Shown here: piece by piece, positions 40,027-49,787 of the stretch
Layout: each line of letters begins with the position of its first letter
Position numbering within the stretch: position 1 is the stretch's first letter
Assembly: GCA_018241025.1 (NCBI GenBank)
Contig: JAFEEQ010000012.1
Location: 140,152-204,151, forward strand
Source: Pseudomonadota bacterium
GTDB taxonomy: Bacteria; Pseudomonadota; Alphaproteobacteria; Micropepsales; Micropepsaceae
Reading direction: 5' to 3'
Length of the DNA: 64,000 nt
Made by a program: the position numbers and the translations under genes
The notes under the pieces: generated by a model
Seen by the model: the letters and a program-made list of their open reading frames with translations, nothing else
What the model was told of the DNA's origin: nothing
Databases searched by the model: none

Positions 40027-41022
40027 TCAGAGGGCTTGCAATTTTGGAAGGGTGGGCTGGTCGATCAGGTATTCGCCGTCCGGCGCGAGACCGCGCACGT
40101 CCGCAATGCTCTCGATCCGCCGCGAGACACCGCGCCCGCCGATAAACACCACGAGGTCGATGGCTTCGGCGATCAGCCGGCGCGGCACCGTGACCACGAC
40201 CTCTTGCACGAGCTGTTCGAGCCGGTAGAGCGCGCTGACCGCCGAATTGGCATGGACGGTCGCGATCCCGCCTGGATGTCCCGTGTTCCAGGCTTTCAGC
40301 ATGTCGAGCGCTTCGGCGCCGCGAACTTCGCCGACAATGATCCGGTCGGGCCGGAGGCGAAGCGTCGACCGTACAAGGTCGGACATCGTCACCACACCGG
40401 TTTTGGTGCGTAGCGCCACACAATCCGGTGCCGCGCATTGGAGCTCGCGCGTGTCCTCGATGATGATCACGCGCTCGTTGAGCGTGGCGACCTCGGCGAG
40501 CAACGCGTTGGCGAGCGTCGTCTTGCCGGAGCTCGTACCACCGGCGACCAACACGTTCTTGCGATCGCTCACGGCCTGGCGCAATGCGTCCGCCTGCGCC
40601 GGGAGCATGATGCGGTCGTTCACATAATCGTCCAGCGTATAGACGCGCTTGGCGGGCTTTCGAATCGAGAAGCAGGGCGCAACGGAAACGGGTGGCAACA
40701 ACCCTTCGAAGCGTTCGCCCGCCACTCCATCTCCGCGGGAGGGAAGCTCGGCGCTGACGATAGGATTGTTGGCGTGGACTTCGATCCGCACATGCGACGC
40801 CACCAAGCGGATGATCCGTTCCACTTCGGACGGCGCCATCAGAGATAGCGTCTCGCAGCGCCCAGCCCCGAGGCGGTCCAGGCGCAACATGCCGTCGGGG
40901 TTGACCATGATCTCGATGACCAGTGGATCGGCCAACGCTTCTGCAATCGCCGGTCCCATGGCCGTCCTGAGCATTGCCCGGCGACGCTCGTGGCTTTCGC
41001 TGTGTTCGCGTGGCGCTGTCAT
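40027..41022 (-). CDS. trbB: TrbB (VirB11-type) traffic ATPase
   Basis: This 331-residue hexameric ATPase has Walker A VAGGTSSGKTTLANAL, an Asp box IIIEDTRELQC, and Walker B-like RPDRIIVGEVRGAEAL followed by HPGGIATVHAN. It powers channel assembly or substrate passage. ATG 41022 overlaps the CopG stop; an in-frame GTG lies one codon earlier. Confidence 0.95.
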   Translation of the reverse strand: MTAPREHSESHERRRAMLRTAMGPAIAEALADPLVIEIMVNPDGMLRLDRLGAGRCETLSLMAPSEVERIIRLVASHVRIEVHANNPIVSAELPSRGDGVAGERFEGLLPPVSVAPCFSIRKPAKRVYTLDDYVNDRIMLPAQADALRQAVSDRKNVLVAGGTSSGKTTLANALLAEVATLNERVIIIEDTRELQCAAPDCVALRTKTGVVTMSDLVRSTLRLRPDRIIVGEVRGAEALDMLKAWNTGHPGGIATVHANSAVSALYRLEQLVQEVVVTVPRRLIAEAIDLVVFIGGRGVSRRIESIADVRGLAPDGEYLIDQPTLPKLQAL

Positions 41023-41471
41023 CACTCAGCCGCCATCGCTGTGATTTTGGGTTCGGCGGTCTCGCGCGCCGCGAGCGCGCGATCGGCCACTTCCTGGGCA
41101 ATCCGCTTGTCGCCGGCCATGCGCCGGCCGACTTGTTCGATGAACTGCTGGAAGCGGTCCCGTCCTATCGCCTGCGCCGCGGCCTGCTCGGATGGCGGCA
41201 GTTGCGGCGTGATGCCGAGGTGATAGCGCACGAAAAGCGCGAAGCTTTCGATCATCACCGCCTGATCGCGTTCGAGACGGCGAAGCTGGTCGCTCATACG
41301 ATCGAGACGGACCTTAAAAACGTCATCCAGCTCCTTGGCGCCACGGCGCGCCAGGTAGGCGCGTACCGCGTCGTTCACGATCGACGATTTGGAGGAGCCC
41401 GCCTTGGCGGTCAGCACTTCGAGCTGATCGCCAACGTCTTCGTCGAGATAGAGGTTGTGGCGCGGTTTCAT
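41022..41471 (-). CDS. CopG-type ribbon-helix-helix protein
   Basis: This 149-residue protein has an N-terminal ribbon-helix-helix (PRHNLYLDEDVGDQLEVL, SSKSSIVNDAVRAYLA) and a helical C-terminal extension. It lies between traG and trbB, where CopG proteins are common in these elements. It is a likely repressor of the transfer genes or an accessory relaxosome protein; the sequence does not decide. Confidence 0.88.
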   Translation of the reverse strand: MKPRHNLYLDEDVGDQLEVLTAKAGSSKSSIVNDAVRAYLARRGAKELDDVFKVRLDRMSDQLRRLERDQAVMIESFALFVRYHLGITPQLPPSEQAAAQAIGRDRFQQFIEQVGRRMAGDKRIAQEVADRALAARETAEPKITAMAAE

Positions 41472-41480
41472 CTGTTTTCC

Positions 41481-43514
41481 TCAGAACGACGGCATCAGGT
41501 CGTCATCGGCGCCGCGCTTGTACTCGCCTTCGTTGATCGCGTGGGCGCGGCCGACCACACCCATGCGTCCCCGCGAGATCGTCGTGACGGAGTTATCCGT
41601 CTCGTCGTCGTGATCCACATCGCGTTCGGGCTCCTCAGCCGGGCGGTCGTGATCCGCTTCGGCCAGCGCCGGGTGACGCTGGAGCTGCATGCCGCCGTCG
41701 TCCTCGTCCGCTCCGGTATCGCCATCGACAAGTGCGGCGAGACCGGTATGCAGCCCGCGGACTTGACCACCCCAATCATTCGGCCGCGGCGCCGGCCGGT
41801 CGGCATAGCCGCCGTCAGCCAACACGGGCGCACCAAGAACGCGCGTCGTGAAGTTGCGGTCTTCGTAGTAGCGAAGCTTCTTGGCACGGATCGGCGGCAA
41901 ACTTGAGACGAGAACCAGTTCGTCATCGGGCGGAAGCTGCATGACTTCGCCGGGTGTCAGCAGCGGACGCGCCGTCTCCTGACGCGAAACCATGACGTGG
42001 CCGAGCCAGGGCGAAAGCCGGTGTCCGGCATAGTTGCGTTGCGCGCGAAGCTCCGTCGCTGTGCCAAGCGCGTCGGAAATTCGTTTCGCTGTCCGCTCGT
42101 CGTTGGAAGAGAAAGCGATGCGCACATGGCAATTGTCGAGGATCGCATTGTTCTCGCCGTAAGCCTTGGAGATCTGGTTGAGCGATTGCGCGATTAGGTA
42201 GGCACGGATGCCGTAGCCGGCCATGAAGGCAAGCGCGGTCTCGAAGAAGTCGAGCCGCCCAAGCGCCGGAAACTCGTCCAGCATCATGAGAAGCTTGTGC
42301 TTGCGGCTCTTGCTCGGATCGCCTTCTAGCCGTTCGGTGAGACGCCTGCCGATCTGGTTCAACACCAGACGCACCAACGGTTTGGTCCGCGAGATATCGG
42401 ACGGCGGGATGACCAGGTACAGAGAGACCGGACGCGCCGCGTCGACCAGATCCGCAATGCGCCAGTCGCAAGCCGCGGTGGTCCGCGCGACGGTTGGATC
42501 ACGATATAGACCGAGGAAGGACATAGCCGTCGAGAGCACGCCCGACCGTTCGTTCTCGCTTTTGTTCAGTACTTCGCGAGAGGCCGACGCCACGACGGGA
42601 TGCACCACCGGCGCCTTCGGCGTGCCTAAGTGATTGGTTGCCATCATGGCGCGCAGCGTGTGCTCGAAGGAGCGCCGAGGATCGGAGAGAAAGCTGGCGA
42701 CGCGGGCGAGCGTCTTTTCCTCCTCGGCGTAGAGGACGTGGAGGATGACGCCTACGAGGAGCGAGTGGCTGGTCTTTTCCCAATGGTTGCGCCGTTCAAG
42801 CGCGCCCTCGGGATCGACCAAGATGTCGGCGATGTTTTGAACGTCGCGGACTTCGTCCGGCCCTTTGCGAACCTCGAGTAGTGGGTTGTAGCGCGCGCTC
42901 TTTGCATCAGTCGGATTGAAGAGGATGCAATGCGAGAATTTACCGCGCCAACCCGCCGTGAGCTGCCAGTTCTCGCCTTTGATGTCGTGAATGACTACGC
43001 TCTGCGTCCAGGAGAGCAACGTCGGCACGACAAGGCCAACGCCCTTGCCCGATCGCGTCGGAGCGAAAGCCATCACATGCTCGGGGCCGTCGTGCCGAAG
43101 GTAGTGGCCTTTGTCCTGACCGAGAAAAACACCTGAGGCTTTGAACAAACCGGCCCGACCAATTTCGCGATCCGTCGCCCAGCGCGACGAGCCGTAGGTC
43201 GTAACGTTACGATTCTGTCGTGCACGCCATAGCGAACCAATGATCGCAACCGTGCATCCGGCGAAGCCGCTCAACGCAGCAATCAGGCCGGCTTGATTGA
43301 AGATGTGCGGAGCGTAAGCGTCGTAAGCATACCACCAGGCGAAGAGCGACCATGGGCGATAAATCGGGAAACCGGCGATAGTGAGCCACGGGGTGCCAAG
43401 TTGAGTTTGAAATCCGAGTTTCCAGGCCGCCCATTGTGTGGCGATCCACATGCCGCCCACGGCTACAGCAAACACCACCGCAATTTGGCCGACGAGGAAT
43501 TTTGTAGGCGTCAC
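41481..43514 (-). CDS. traG: TraG/VirD4-type coupling protein
   Basis: This 677-residue protein delivers the relaxase-DNA complex to the channel. It has N-terminal membrane helices (about 8-30 and 75-95), Walker A APTRSGKGVGLVVPTLL and Walker B MLDEFPALGRLDFFE. The acidic C-terminus (about 590-660) is disordered-looking. It starts 138 bases after the Argonaute gene end, so read-through from the defence genes into traG is possible. Confidence 0.95.
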   Translation of the reverse strand: MTPTKFLVGQIAVVFAVAVGGMWIATQWAAWKLGFQTQLGTPWLTIAGFPIYRPWSLFAWWYAYDAYAPHIFNQAGLIAALSGFAGCTVAIIGSLWRARQNRNVTTYGSSRWATDREIGRAGLFKASGVFLGQDKGHYLRHDGPEHVMAFAPTRSGKGVGLVVPTLLSWTQSVVIHDIKGENWQLTAGWRGKFSHCILFNPTDAKSARYNPLLEVRKGPDEVRDVQNIADILVDPEGALERRNHWEKTSHSLLVGVILHVLYAEEEKTLARVASFLSDPRRSFEHTLRAMMATNHLGTPKAPVVHPVVASASREVLNKSENERSGVLSTAMSFLGLYRDPTVARTTAACDWRIADLVDAARPVSLYLVIPPSDISRTKPLVRLVLNQIGRRLTERLEGDPSKSRKHKLLMMLDEFPALGRLDFFETALAFMAGYGIRAYLIAQSLNQISKAYGENNAILDNCHVRIAFSSNDERTAKRISDALGTATELRAQRNYAGHRLSPWLGHVMVSRQETARPLLTPGEVMQLPPDDELVLVSSLPPIRAKKLRYYEDRNFTTRVLGAPVLADGGYADRPAPRPNDWGGQVRGLHTGLAALVDGDTGADEDDGGMQLQRHPALAEADHDRPAEEPERDVDHDDETDNSVTTISRGRMGVVGRAHAINEGEYKRGADDDLMPSF

Positions 43515-43651
43515 GCACTGCCTCCTGACGAATCAGGAGTCGCGCAGAATCCGAAAAACGGAAATCGCCTTTATGTACGCTGACTTTCGCCGGCGTAGTT
43601 GGGAGAATTCGAGCGAAACAGAAAAACGCTGCGGTCTGATTGCACCGCTGA

Positions 43652-45154
43652 CTAGATATAGAAACGGTACGACGGTTTAGGCGCAACGTTGTCCGACAAC
43701 TCACACATCAGCTCCCCCACCTTGCGTGCGAAAAGGAGCGTAATCGGCAAGCGCGAGATGCCATCGCTCGAATTCCAATTCATCTTGCTCAGAGTCAGGA
43801 TTTCCTTGGAACGGTCCTTAATGCTGCTAGGTGTCGCGCAGCCAAGCTCAAGAGGTGCTGGGATGTGCATACCGGGGTACTCGTTCCACCACGGTACGAA
43901 GCCGCCCGTGAAGAGGTAAGAGTCGTTGTTGAGGGTGCAGAGCGTGCCGCGCCACGGCTCCTGCAACCCTTTTCTGACCAGCCGGAACGACGTGGCGCGC
44001 ATCCAAACAAAATCAATCAACGCGACTTCGTCCCTGATAGCTTCCTTGAAGCCCTCCAGCTCTTCCGGCTGGTACGTCGTCGTTTTGTGGATGACGACCC
44101 GGTCTGGCGAGACGCCGGCACGATAGCGGTACTGCGCGATAACATCATCAAGCAGGCTCTTGGCCTGGCTTGCGTTGAGATAGGGTTGACGATCGCGACG
44201 TTGTTCGTGGTCAATGCTCGCACCTTTGAGAGCGAACGGTTCGACATCTGTGGAATAGGCCTGTGCGACGCTTGCGTAAACAAGGTGCCCGCTCCGCTTC
44301 TTCATATGATGAAACGAGACGCCGACAAAACACACGTTGCGCGGAAGATCAGTCGGCCGCCACGGTATGCCGCGCGCTTTGTAGTAGATCGAGGTTGCGA
44401 TGTTCCAAGCGCGCGTGGCAAAGCTCTGCCCCTTATCATCCGCGCGCGCCATCGTATCAGTACGCAGAAACTGAATGGGCACCGCTTCGTCGTGCATCAT
44501 GGCGCGCGCTTTGAGCGCCCGGTAAAAGGTGCGGAACAGAAGATCGTCGGCCATGGTGTAAAGCGACTCGGCGGCCTTGAGTTCGTCAGGCGAAGGCTGG
44601 AACAGCGCAAGCTGGTCGCTTTCCTCTTCGGCCCTCAAAACTTCGAGGGCTCGGCGCTCTTCTGGCGAGAGACCGGGGTTGGCCACACGCAGATCGCCAA
44701 GATCGGGTTGGATGCAGGTAACGATGCAGTCGGGTCCGTCGTCACCGAACAAGGCGCTGACCTTGCCGTCAAACAAGTCCACGAGCTCGTTGAAGCTCTT
44801 TCCCAGCAACGCATCCTTGAAAAGCGTGTTATAGCTGGCGGGATCGATCGTGCGCACAAAGCGATCATCGATCTCGAATTTGCAGTTGAGCGCTCCTTCG
44901 AGACCCGGCCAGTTTCGGAATCGATTGGAATTTCCCTCATAAGCGGGACTGAACTGTCGGAGCCGGTCGAACCAGACGCGCGCCGCTTTGACATCTTCGG
45001 GCAGTCCGACCAAGCCGAGCCGGACCGTGCGAAGACCACGGTTATCCACGGGCCCATTGGCGGCAAGACCGCGGCGCGGATCAACGTCGCAGGCGCCGTT
45101 CGCAAACTCGACTTCGGGTTCAGGCAGAACGTCGATTTTCAGCGGAAGAGTCAC
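43652..45154 (-). CDS. Short prokaryotic Argonaute (MID-PIWI, inactive PIWI)
   Basis: This 500-residue protein lacks N and PAZ domains. A MID region (about 40-265) is followed by PIWI, with KARGIPWRPTDLPRNVCFVGVSF and the typical Argonaute end KMNWNSSDGISRLPITLLFAR. Catalytic positions are lost: the first PIWI Asp is Ser (FVGVSF) and the HRDG-type segment reads IHKTTTY, so it should bind guide and target without cutting. I chose GTG 45154, because AAGGAGG (45163-45169) sits 8 bases upstream; the ATG at 45178 has no such site. It overlaps the SIR2-APAZ gene by 35 bases, so the two are coupled, as in SPARSA systems. Confidence 0.9.
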   Translation of the reverse strand: MTLPLKIDVLPEPEVEFANGACDVDPRRGLAANGPVDNRGLRTVRLGLVGLPEDVKAARVWFDRLRQFSPAYEGNSNRFRNWPGLEGALNCKFEIDDRFVRTIDPASYNTLFKDALLGKSFNELVDLFDGKVSALFGDDGPDCIVTCIQPDLGDLRVANPGLSPEERRALEVLRAEEESDQLALFQPSPDELKAAESLYTMADDLLFRTFYRALKARAMMHDEAVPIQFLRTDTMARADDKGQSFATRAWNIATSIYYKARGIPWRPTDLPRNVCFVGVSFHHMKKRSGHLVYASVAQAYSTDVEPFALKGASIDHEQRRDRQPYLNASQAKSLLDDVIAQYRYRAGVSPDRVVIHKTTTYQPEELEGFKEAIRDEVALIDFVWMRATSFRLVRKGLQEPWRGTLCTLNNDSYLFTGGFVPWWNEYPGMHIPAPLELGCATPSSIKDRSKEILTLSKMNWNSSDGISRLPITLLFARKVGELMCELSDNVAPKPSYRFYI

Positions 45155-47672
45155 CGAACAAGCCTCCTTCCTGAACATCCACGGTTACGAATCCGCCTTC
45201 GAGAAGAAGGTCGTCCACATGCTGATGGCCGATGTTGATGGTTTGAGCACCCTGCGATAGGAACCGTCCCCAGAACGTCAGATCGCTCTCGACATTGGCA
45301 TTGCGGTCCAGCTTGATGCGCCGCGTTGCCTTACTCGTGCGCATGTAGCCCGGCAGCGGCGTGACGCCGTTGCGCCCGGTGAACATATAGAAGGGCTTGA
45401 TCCGAACGCCCCAAACGTCGGCGATGCGAACGACCTCATAGCCGAAGCCTTCGCACTCGAACCAGGCACGCCGGTCCTCGCCTCTCTTCTTCACGACTTC
45501 ACGGCGGACGTTCTTGCGGCTCGGCGTGTCGTAGATCAGCGGACGGCTGTTGCCTTTGAGTGGCGTGAAATAGGAGCGTTTGGCCGGATAACCCTTCTTG
45601 GTCTTCTCGATGATGAGGCCGCGGCCTTCGAAGCCGGCAAGATGACCTTCGAAGTGCTTGCGCACCAGCCAGGAGAACTTCCGCTGCAGAACAATGTCGC
45701 CTTCGACATCCTTGATCGGAATGGCGCGGGCTTTTCCCTTCATCGCGCCCGCGAAAATCGTATTGGCGAGCGCTTCGGGCAGGAATGTCCACAAATCCCC
45801 AGTCTTGGACTCGAACACAAAGGTGCCTGCATCTGCGAGCGGCACCTTCTTGTTCAGCGCATCCCACCCGCCATCGATTTCAAGACGGACGAGGTCTTGC
45901 GGGATCGAAGCGAACGGCAGCATGTTGAGCACATAGGTCCCAACTGGCCGCGTGTCTCGGGCAACAGCGCTGGATCCCGCCGAGGCTTCGGGTTGATACA
46001 GCGCCGCTGCGAAGGTGTCTTGTCCCGGCGGATAAGCAAAACTCGCGCCGCCACCGAGTTGTTGCGTCAGCTCGCGTGCGTCGGTCAGTCCTGTCCCGGC
46101 CCGTTCCATGGCATTCATGCCAAAGAACACGTCGCAAAGGGCGCGATTGCGAAGATCGCTGAATTCGGGCACCGGTTCGAATGCGCCTTCCGCATCGAGC
46201 GAGAGCCGCGCACTCGCTTCCGGTGACTGTGCACCCGCGTTGAGGAATTGGACCGAATGCCCGGGAACGGCGTTGATGACCGAGGGCTTCGCGGCGGCAT
46301 AGTCGCGATGAACGATCATGTTCACCAAGAGCTCCACGAGTGCGCGTTCAGCGTAGGCCGTGCGCGTCTCGTGCTTACGACGCCCTTTGATTTTGATAAC
46401 GGGGTTGATCTCCTCCTCGTCCATCCACTCCAGAACCGAGCGATATTGCGAGATCAGGTTACCGTCGAAGACATGGCGCTTCTTGCCATCCACCGTCGCT
46501 GATATCACGCAGTGCGAGAAGAACCTCGCAACCGTGCGTCCGAACAGCAACACACACGCCACGCTCGGTTTTTCCCCGTCTGCGGTATCAACGAGCAGAC
46601 CGAGCTTGCGCATCAAGGGACGAAGTTGCTGCGAGTCCAGCGCGCCGAGTTCGAGTTTGGCGCAGTATTGACGCAGGATCGTGAGCGCAAGATCGGCATC
46701 GATATCGGCCCAGCCTGCTTGCAGGACCGGCTGATCATCGAACTGCTTTGCTTCCGTGGATGCGGCCGGCGCGAACCGTTGCACGCCCACGAGTTCGGTA
46801 TTCAGCTCGGTGAGCAGTTCATCGAATCCGTTGATCTCGAGAAGCCGGAAATTGTTACCCAAGCGCTGCGAGAGCGCCTCGACGTTGGGATGGAGCGCCT
46901 CGCCCTTGCGCGTGCACCAGTAGACGCCCTGCCGGAAACGCAGGTTGCCCGCCGCGCCAAGAAGCGACTCCATGATGGAAAGCTCGGCACCGCGATAGCC
47001 GATCACTATCAGAGGCGTGGATTCCAGGAGCGGCGAGAGAGTCTGGACGAGAGCCGGATCGAGCGTGCGCGTCTCGCTGATCAGATTGCGATCAGTGTAC
47101 TGCTCCGCCTTGCCGTGCAGCCAAACAATCTGCGCACGCGAGTATAAATTGAATTCGTTGAAGTCATTCGGCGCGCGGTTCACCTCCGCGACGTGGCGGA
47201 TGTGCGGCTGCTTGTCGTTCAGTGCTTTGGGCAGGCTGATGTCGAAGTTGGTGGTGAGAACGGTGCCGGCCAAGCCACGCAGGACGAGTTCGGCTAGAGC
47301 GCGGTAGCCGGAGCCGATATCGCCGCGAAGCGCAACAAGATCGAGCAGCGCGCGACGACGATAACCTTCGGGCTTGAGTTGATGCTCGATGACAAGCGGG
47401 AAGTTCTCCGCCAGTTGCTCATCGCCGTGAAGAAACCAGCTTTGTCCGTGCAGCCACGCCATCCACTCGGAAGTCTTGATGTGCTCCGGCAGCGTCTTTC
47501 CGCCAAGGACATGATCGGCATAGACCTGCTTGGCAAGTCGCCGGACACTTTCAGCCGCCAGCGGAATGCCCGACGAAAAGGAGGCGCCCGCGCCCAGCAA
47601 AAAGGTCGGGCGGGCATCGTTGGCCGGCCGCATAAGCGAGGCAAGAATGGCAACACTATCTCTGTGTGGCAT
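45120..47672 (-). CDS. SIR2 - RecG-C-like HATPase - APAZ fusion, effector of the short Argonaute
   Basis: The protein has 850 residues. Residues 1-295 form a SIR2-like NADase domain: GAGASFSSG (27-35), TNFD with Asn142, WLHG with His186, and VIGYRG. Residues about 345-560 match the RecG-C/Schlafen-associated HATPase region: VACVLLFGRTVARFF, then ALVELLVNMIVHRDY with Asn451, and ERAGTGLTDARE. From about 575 to the end is a beta-rich region in the place of APAZ. In known SPARSA pairs a SIR2-APAZ protein depletes NAD when Argonaute senses invader nucleic acid. Here an additional HATPase-like module separates the two. The start MPHRDS puts SIR2 motifs at normal distance. It lies 118 bases after the relaxase gene. 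Confidence 0.85.
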   Translation of the reverse strand: MPHRDSVAILASLMRPANDARPTFLLGAGASFSSGIPLAAESVRRLAKQVYADHVLGGKTLPEHIKTSEWMAWLHGQSWFLHGDEQLAENFPLVIEHQLKPEGYRRRALLDLVALRGDIGSGYRALAELVLRGLAGTVLTTNFDISLPKALNDKQPHIRHVAEVNRAPNDFNEFNLYSRAQIVWLHGKAEQYTDRNLISETRTLDPALVQTLSPLLESTPLIVIGYRGAELSIMESLLGAAGNLRFRQGVYWCTRKGEALHPNVEALSQRLGNNFRLLEINGFDELLTELNTELVGVQRFAPAASTEAKQFDDQPVLQAGWADIDADLALTILRQYCAKLELGALDSQQLRPLMRKLGLLVDTADGEKPSVACVLLFGRTVARFFSHCVISATVDGKKRHVFDGNLISQYRSVLEWMDEEEINPVIKIKGRRKHETRTAYAERALVELLVNMIVHRDYAAAKPSVINAVPGHSVQFLNAGAQSPEASARLSLDAEGAFEPVPEFSDLRNRALCDVFFGMNAMERAGTGLTDARELTQQLGGGASFAYPPGQDTFAAALYQPEASAGSSAVARDTRPVGTYVLNMLPFASIPQDLVRLEIDGGWDALNKKVPLADAGTFVFESKTGDLWTFLPEALANTIFAGAMKGKARAIPIKDVEGDIVLQRKFSWLVRKHFEGHLAGFEGRGLIIEKTKKGYPAKRSYFTPLKGNSRPLIYDTPSRKNVRREVVKKRGEDRRAWFECEGFGYEVVRIADVWGVRIKPFYMFTGRNGVTPLPGYMRTSKATRRIKLDRNANVESDLTFWGRFLSQGAQTINIGHQHVDDLLLEGGFVTVDVQEGGLFGDSSAENRRSA

Positions 47673-47790
47673 GGCCGGAAGGCTAGACAGATTCTCGGGA
47701 ACGAAACAAGCACAAACGCGCGGAGCCCGCGTAACACCTGTGAATAATGCTAACGCTGCGTCACGTTACTCTTCGGGTTGCCCTCTGTAC

Positions 47791-49740
47791 TTAGGAAACA
47801 GCAGGTCCGCGTTGCCTCCCTGGCGACCAGGAAATCGACCTTCCGCGTGCCAGTCCGCTGACGGGTTTACCCACATAGCGCTCCAGCGTCGGGCGCCATG
47901 GCACCAGCGTAAATTCCCGACTCTTTTCGATGACGGCGAACTTGCCGCTCGATAGCTCGATTGATCGACGATATACGCCATCGACCCGGTCATCCGCTTC
48001 CGTATACCGAAGGCCGGTTTCTTTCTCGACGGCGCGCGCCGCGTTCGATAGCTCGCGGCGAGACAGCGACTGAAGCGTGTCGGAATTCGGAATCGCTCCT
48101 GGCGCACGGTCCACCAGTCCTTGCTCGACCAGCCATTGTAATCGGCGGCGAAGGGCAACGTTCACTTCGCAGCCGAACCCTGTGTCTCTGTGGGCGCCGG
48201 TTCCGCTATGGATCAGCGTCTGGTCTAGCCAGGTTGGAGCTTCCGCCGTGACCTGCTGCGAAACCGGCATTTTTGACAGTTCGACCACCGCCACCGGCGC
48301 TTTCCGCGCTTGCTCCCGTTCAAACTGCCCCGACCGCGCCTCATGATCGGGGGCGATCCGCCATGTTCCGTCGGGTTCACGCTCGACGATGCCGGCAAGG
48401 CGCCGCATGGCTTCCAGCCTTCGCACATGCGCCCGCACGAATCCCGATGACGCATTGGAGTCGGCTTGTCGATGAAGTTCCTCGCTGTAGCGGCCACCAT
48501 TCCGCGCCGCGATCCGCGCGACCGTCCGATCGACATGCCGAGCGACCGCCGGATGCGCTGTGACCTCCACAATTGATCCCACCGCGATGCCGTCACCGGC
48601 CTTACCGGCATCCACGTAATGGGCACGGCCATCGACACCGTCCACAACGAGGTAGTGCCGATCGGCAAGTTCGTCCGAGAGGCCACGTCCCACCAGTCGC
48701 CCGACCAACGGCTCGTTTTGCGCCGCATCGAATACCGCGAACTCTGCGTTGCTCCGGGCCAGATTGGCTGCCGCCAATTCGCGATGAAGCGTCTTGATGA
48801 TGTCGCCGCGCTCGCCTATGGCCCGCAAAGTCGGTTCAAGATCGTCGGCAAGTTGCCATTGTCCCGGCCGGACTTCCTCGGCCAGGCCGAGGCGTCGGAG
48901 CTTCTGAAGTCGGCCCGCGCGGATACTCTGCCGGAAGGCATCGCTTGAGGCGTCCTCCGCGCGCGCAAGTCCGTTGTCGTCGATGCCGCGAAGAAGATCG
49001 CGGTCAAGGCTTGTAAATCGCTCCTGCTCGACCTCTCGCCGGAGCCGGTCCTCAATCTCGCGATCGGACTTCGGGCCGAGGTCGAGCGAGACAATCTCCG
49101 CTGCCCGCTCTCGCATCCCTTCGGCCATGTAGTCCCGCGCGATCACCAGATCCTTCCCCAACTCGTCCTTGCCGCGAAGGACGATGTGCGTGTGCGGATG
49201 GCCCGTGTTGAAATGATCGACGGCGACCCAGTCGAGCTTGGTGCCAAGGTCCTGCTCCATCTGCTGCATCAGCCGGCGCGTGAATGGTTTGAGATCCTGA
49301 TACTCGGCGCCATCTTCGGCTGAGACGATGATGCGGAACTGGTGGCGGTCGCCGTCGCAGCGGGCGAGAAAATCTTTGGCCTCGGTCCGGTCGTGCGAAC
49401 GGTCGTAGAGGTTGCCGGCCTCTCCGTCACGGGTCACGCCGTCGCGCTGGATGTAGCGCAGGTGCTGCGCAGCTGCCTTCTGCCCCGCACCCTTCAGCCG
49501 AATGACCCGCGACTTGACGATCACACGCCGCGATCGGAACGCGGCGTAGCGGTCACGCGACGACAGAACCCGTCCGGCACCCGCGCCACGGCCGATGCGA
49601 TTGCCTTGAAAGCCCTTGCGGCGTCCAGCGCCGGATAGCGTCGCAGCCTGGAGCACACGTTGAATGTAGCGCCGTCCCGTCTTGCTTCCGCCGTGACGAA
49701 TGCGACCGAGCTTCGGCTCGAAATCGTCATCGAAATTCAT
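47791..49740 (-). CDS. Conjugative relaxase (DUF3363 / VirD2-type)
   Basis: This 649-residue protein nicks the transfer origin. The His-rich metal motif is TGHPHTHIVLRGKD. Upstream lies the segment with HLRYIQRDGVTRDG and the probable catalytic Tyr (LYDRSHD region). The DUF3363 C-terminal half ends in the family signature VPWRPTLERYVGK and ISWSPGRQRGPAVS, so the gene is complete. ATG 49740 gives MNFDDDFEPKLGRIR, the usual start. It is probably the ICE relaxase, named rlxS or traI in related elements. Confidence 0.93.
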   Translation of the reverse strand: MNFDDDFEPKLGRIRHGGSKTGRRYIQRVLQAATLSGAGRRKGFQGNRIGRGAGAGRVLSSRDRYAAFRSRRVIVKSRVIRLKGAGQKAAAQHLRYIQRDGVTRDGEAGNLYDRSHDRTEAKDFLARCDGDRHQFRIIVSAEDGAEYQDLKPFTRRLMQQMEQDLGTKLDWVAVDHFNTGHPHTHIVLRGKDELGKDLVIARDYMAEGMRERAAEIVSLDLGPKSDREIEDRLRREVEQERFTSLDRDLLRGIDDNGLARAEDASSDAFRQSIRAGRLQKLRRLGLAEEVRPGQWQLADDLEPTLRAIGERGDIIKTLHRELAAANLARSNAEFAVFDAAQNEPLVGRLVGRGLSDELADRHYLVVDGVDGRAHYVDAGKAGDGIAVGSIVEVTAHPAVARHVDRTVARIAARNGGRYSEELHRQADSNASSGFVRAHVRRLEAMRRLAGIVEREPDGTWRIAPDHEARSGQFEREQARKAPVAVVELSKMPVSQQVTAEAPTWLDQTLIHSGTGAHRDTGFGCEVNVALRRRLQWLVEQGLVDRAPGAIPNSDTLQSLSRRELSNAARAVEKETGLRYTEADDRVDGVYRRSIELSSGKFAVIEKSREFTLVPWRPTLERYVGKPVSGLARGRSISWSPGRQRGPAVS

Positions 49741-49787
49741 CAGCGCATTCTCGCACCGCCGACGCGCCGATCTCGTCCGTGGTGCCA

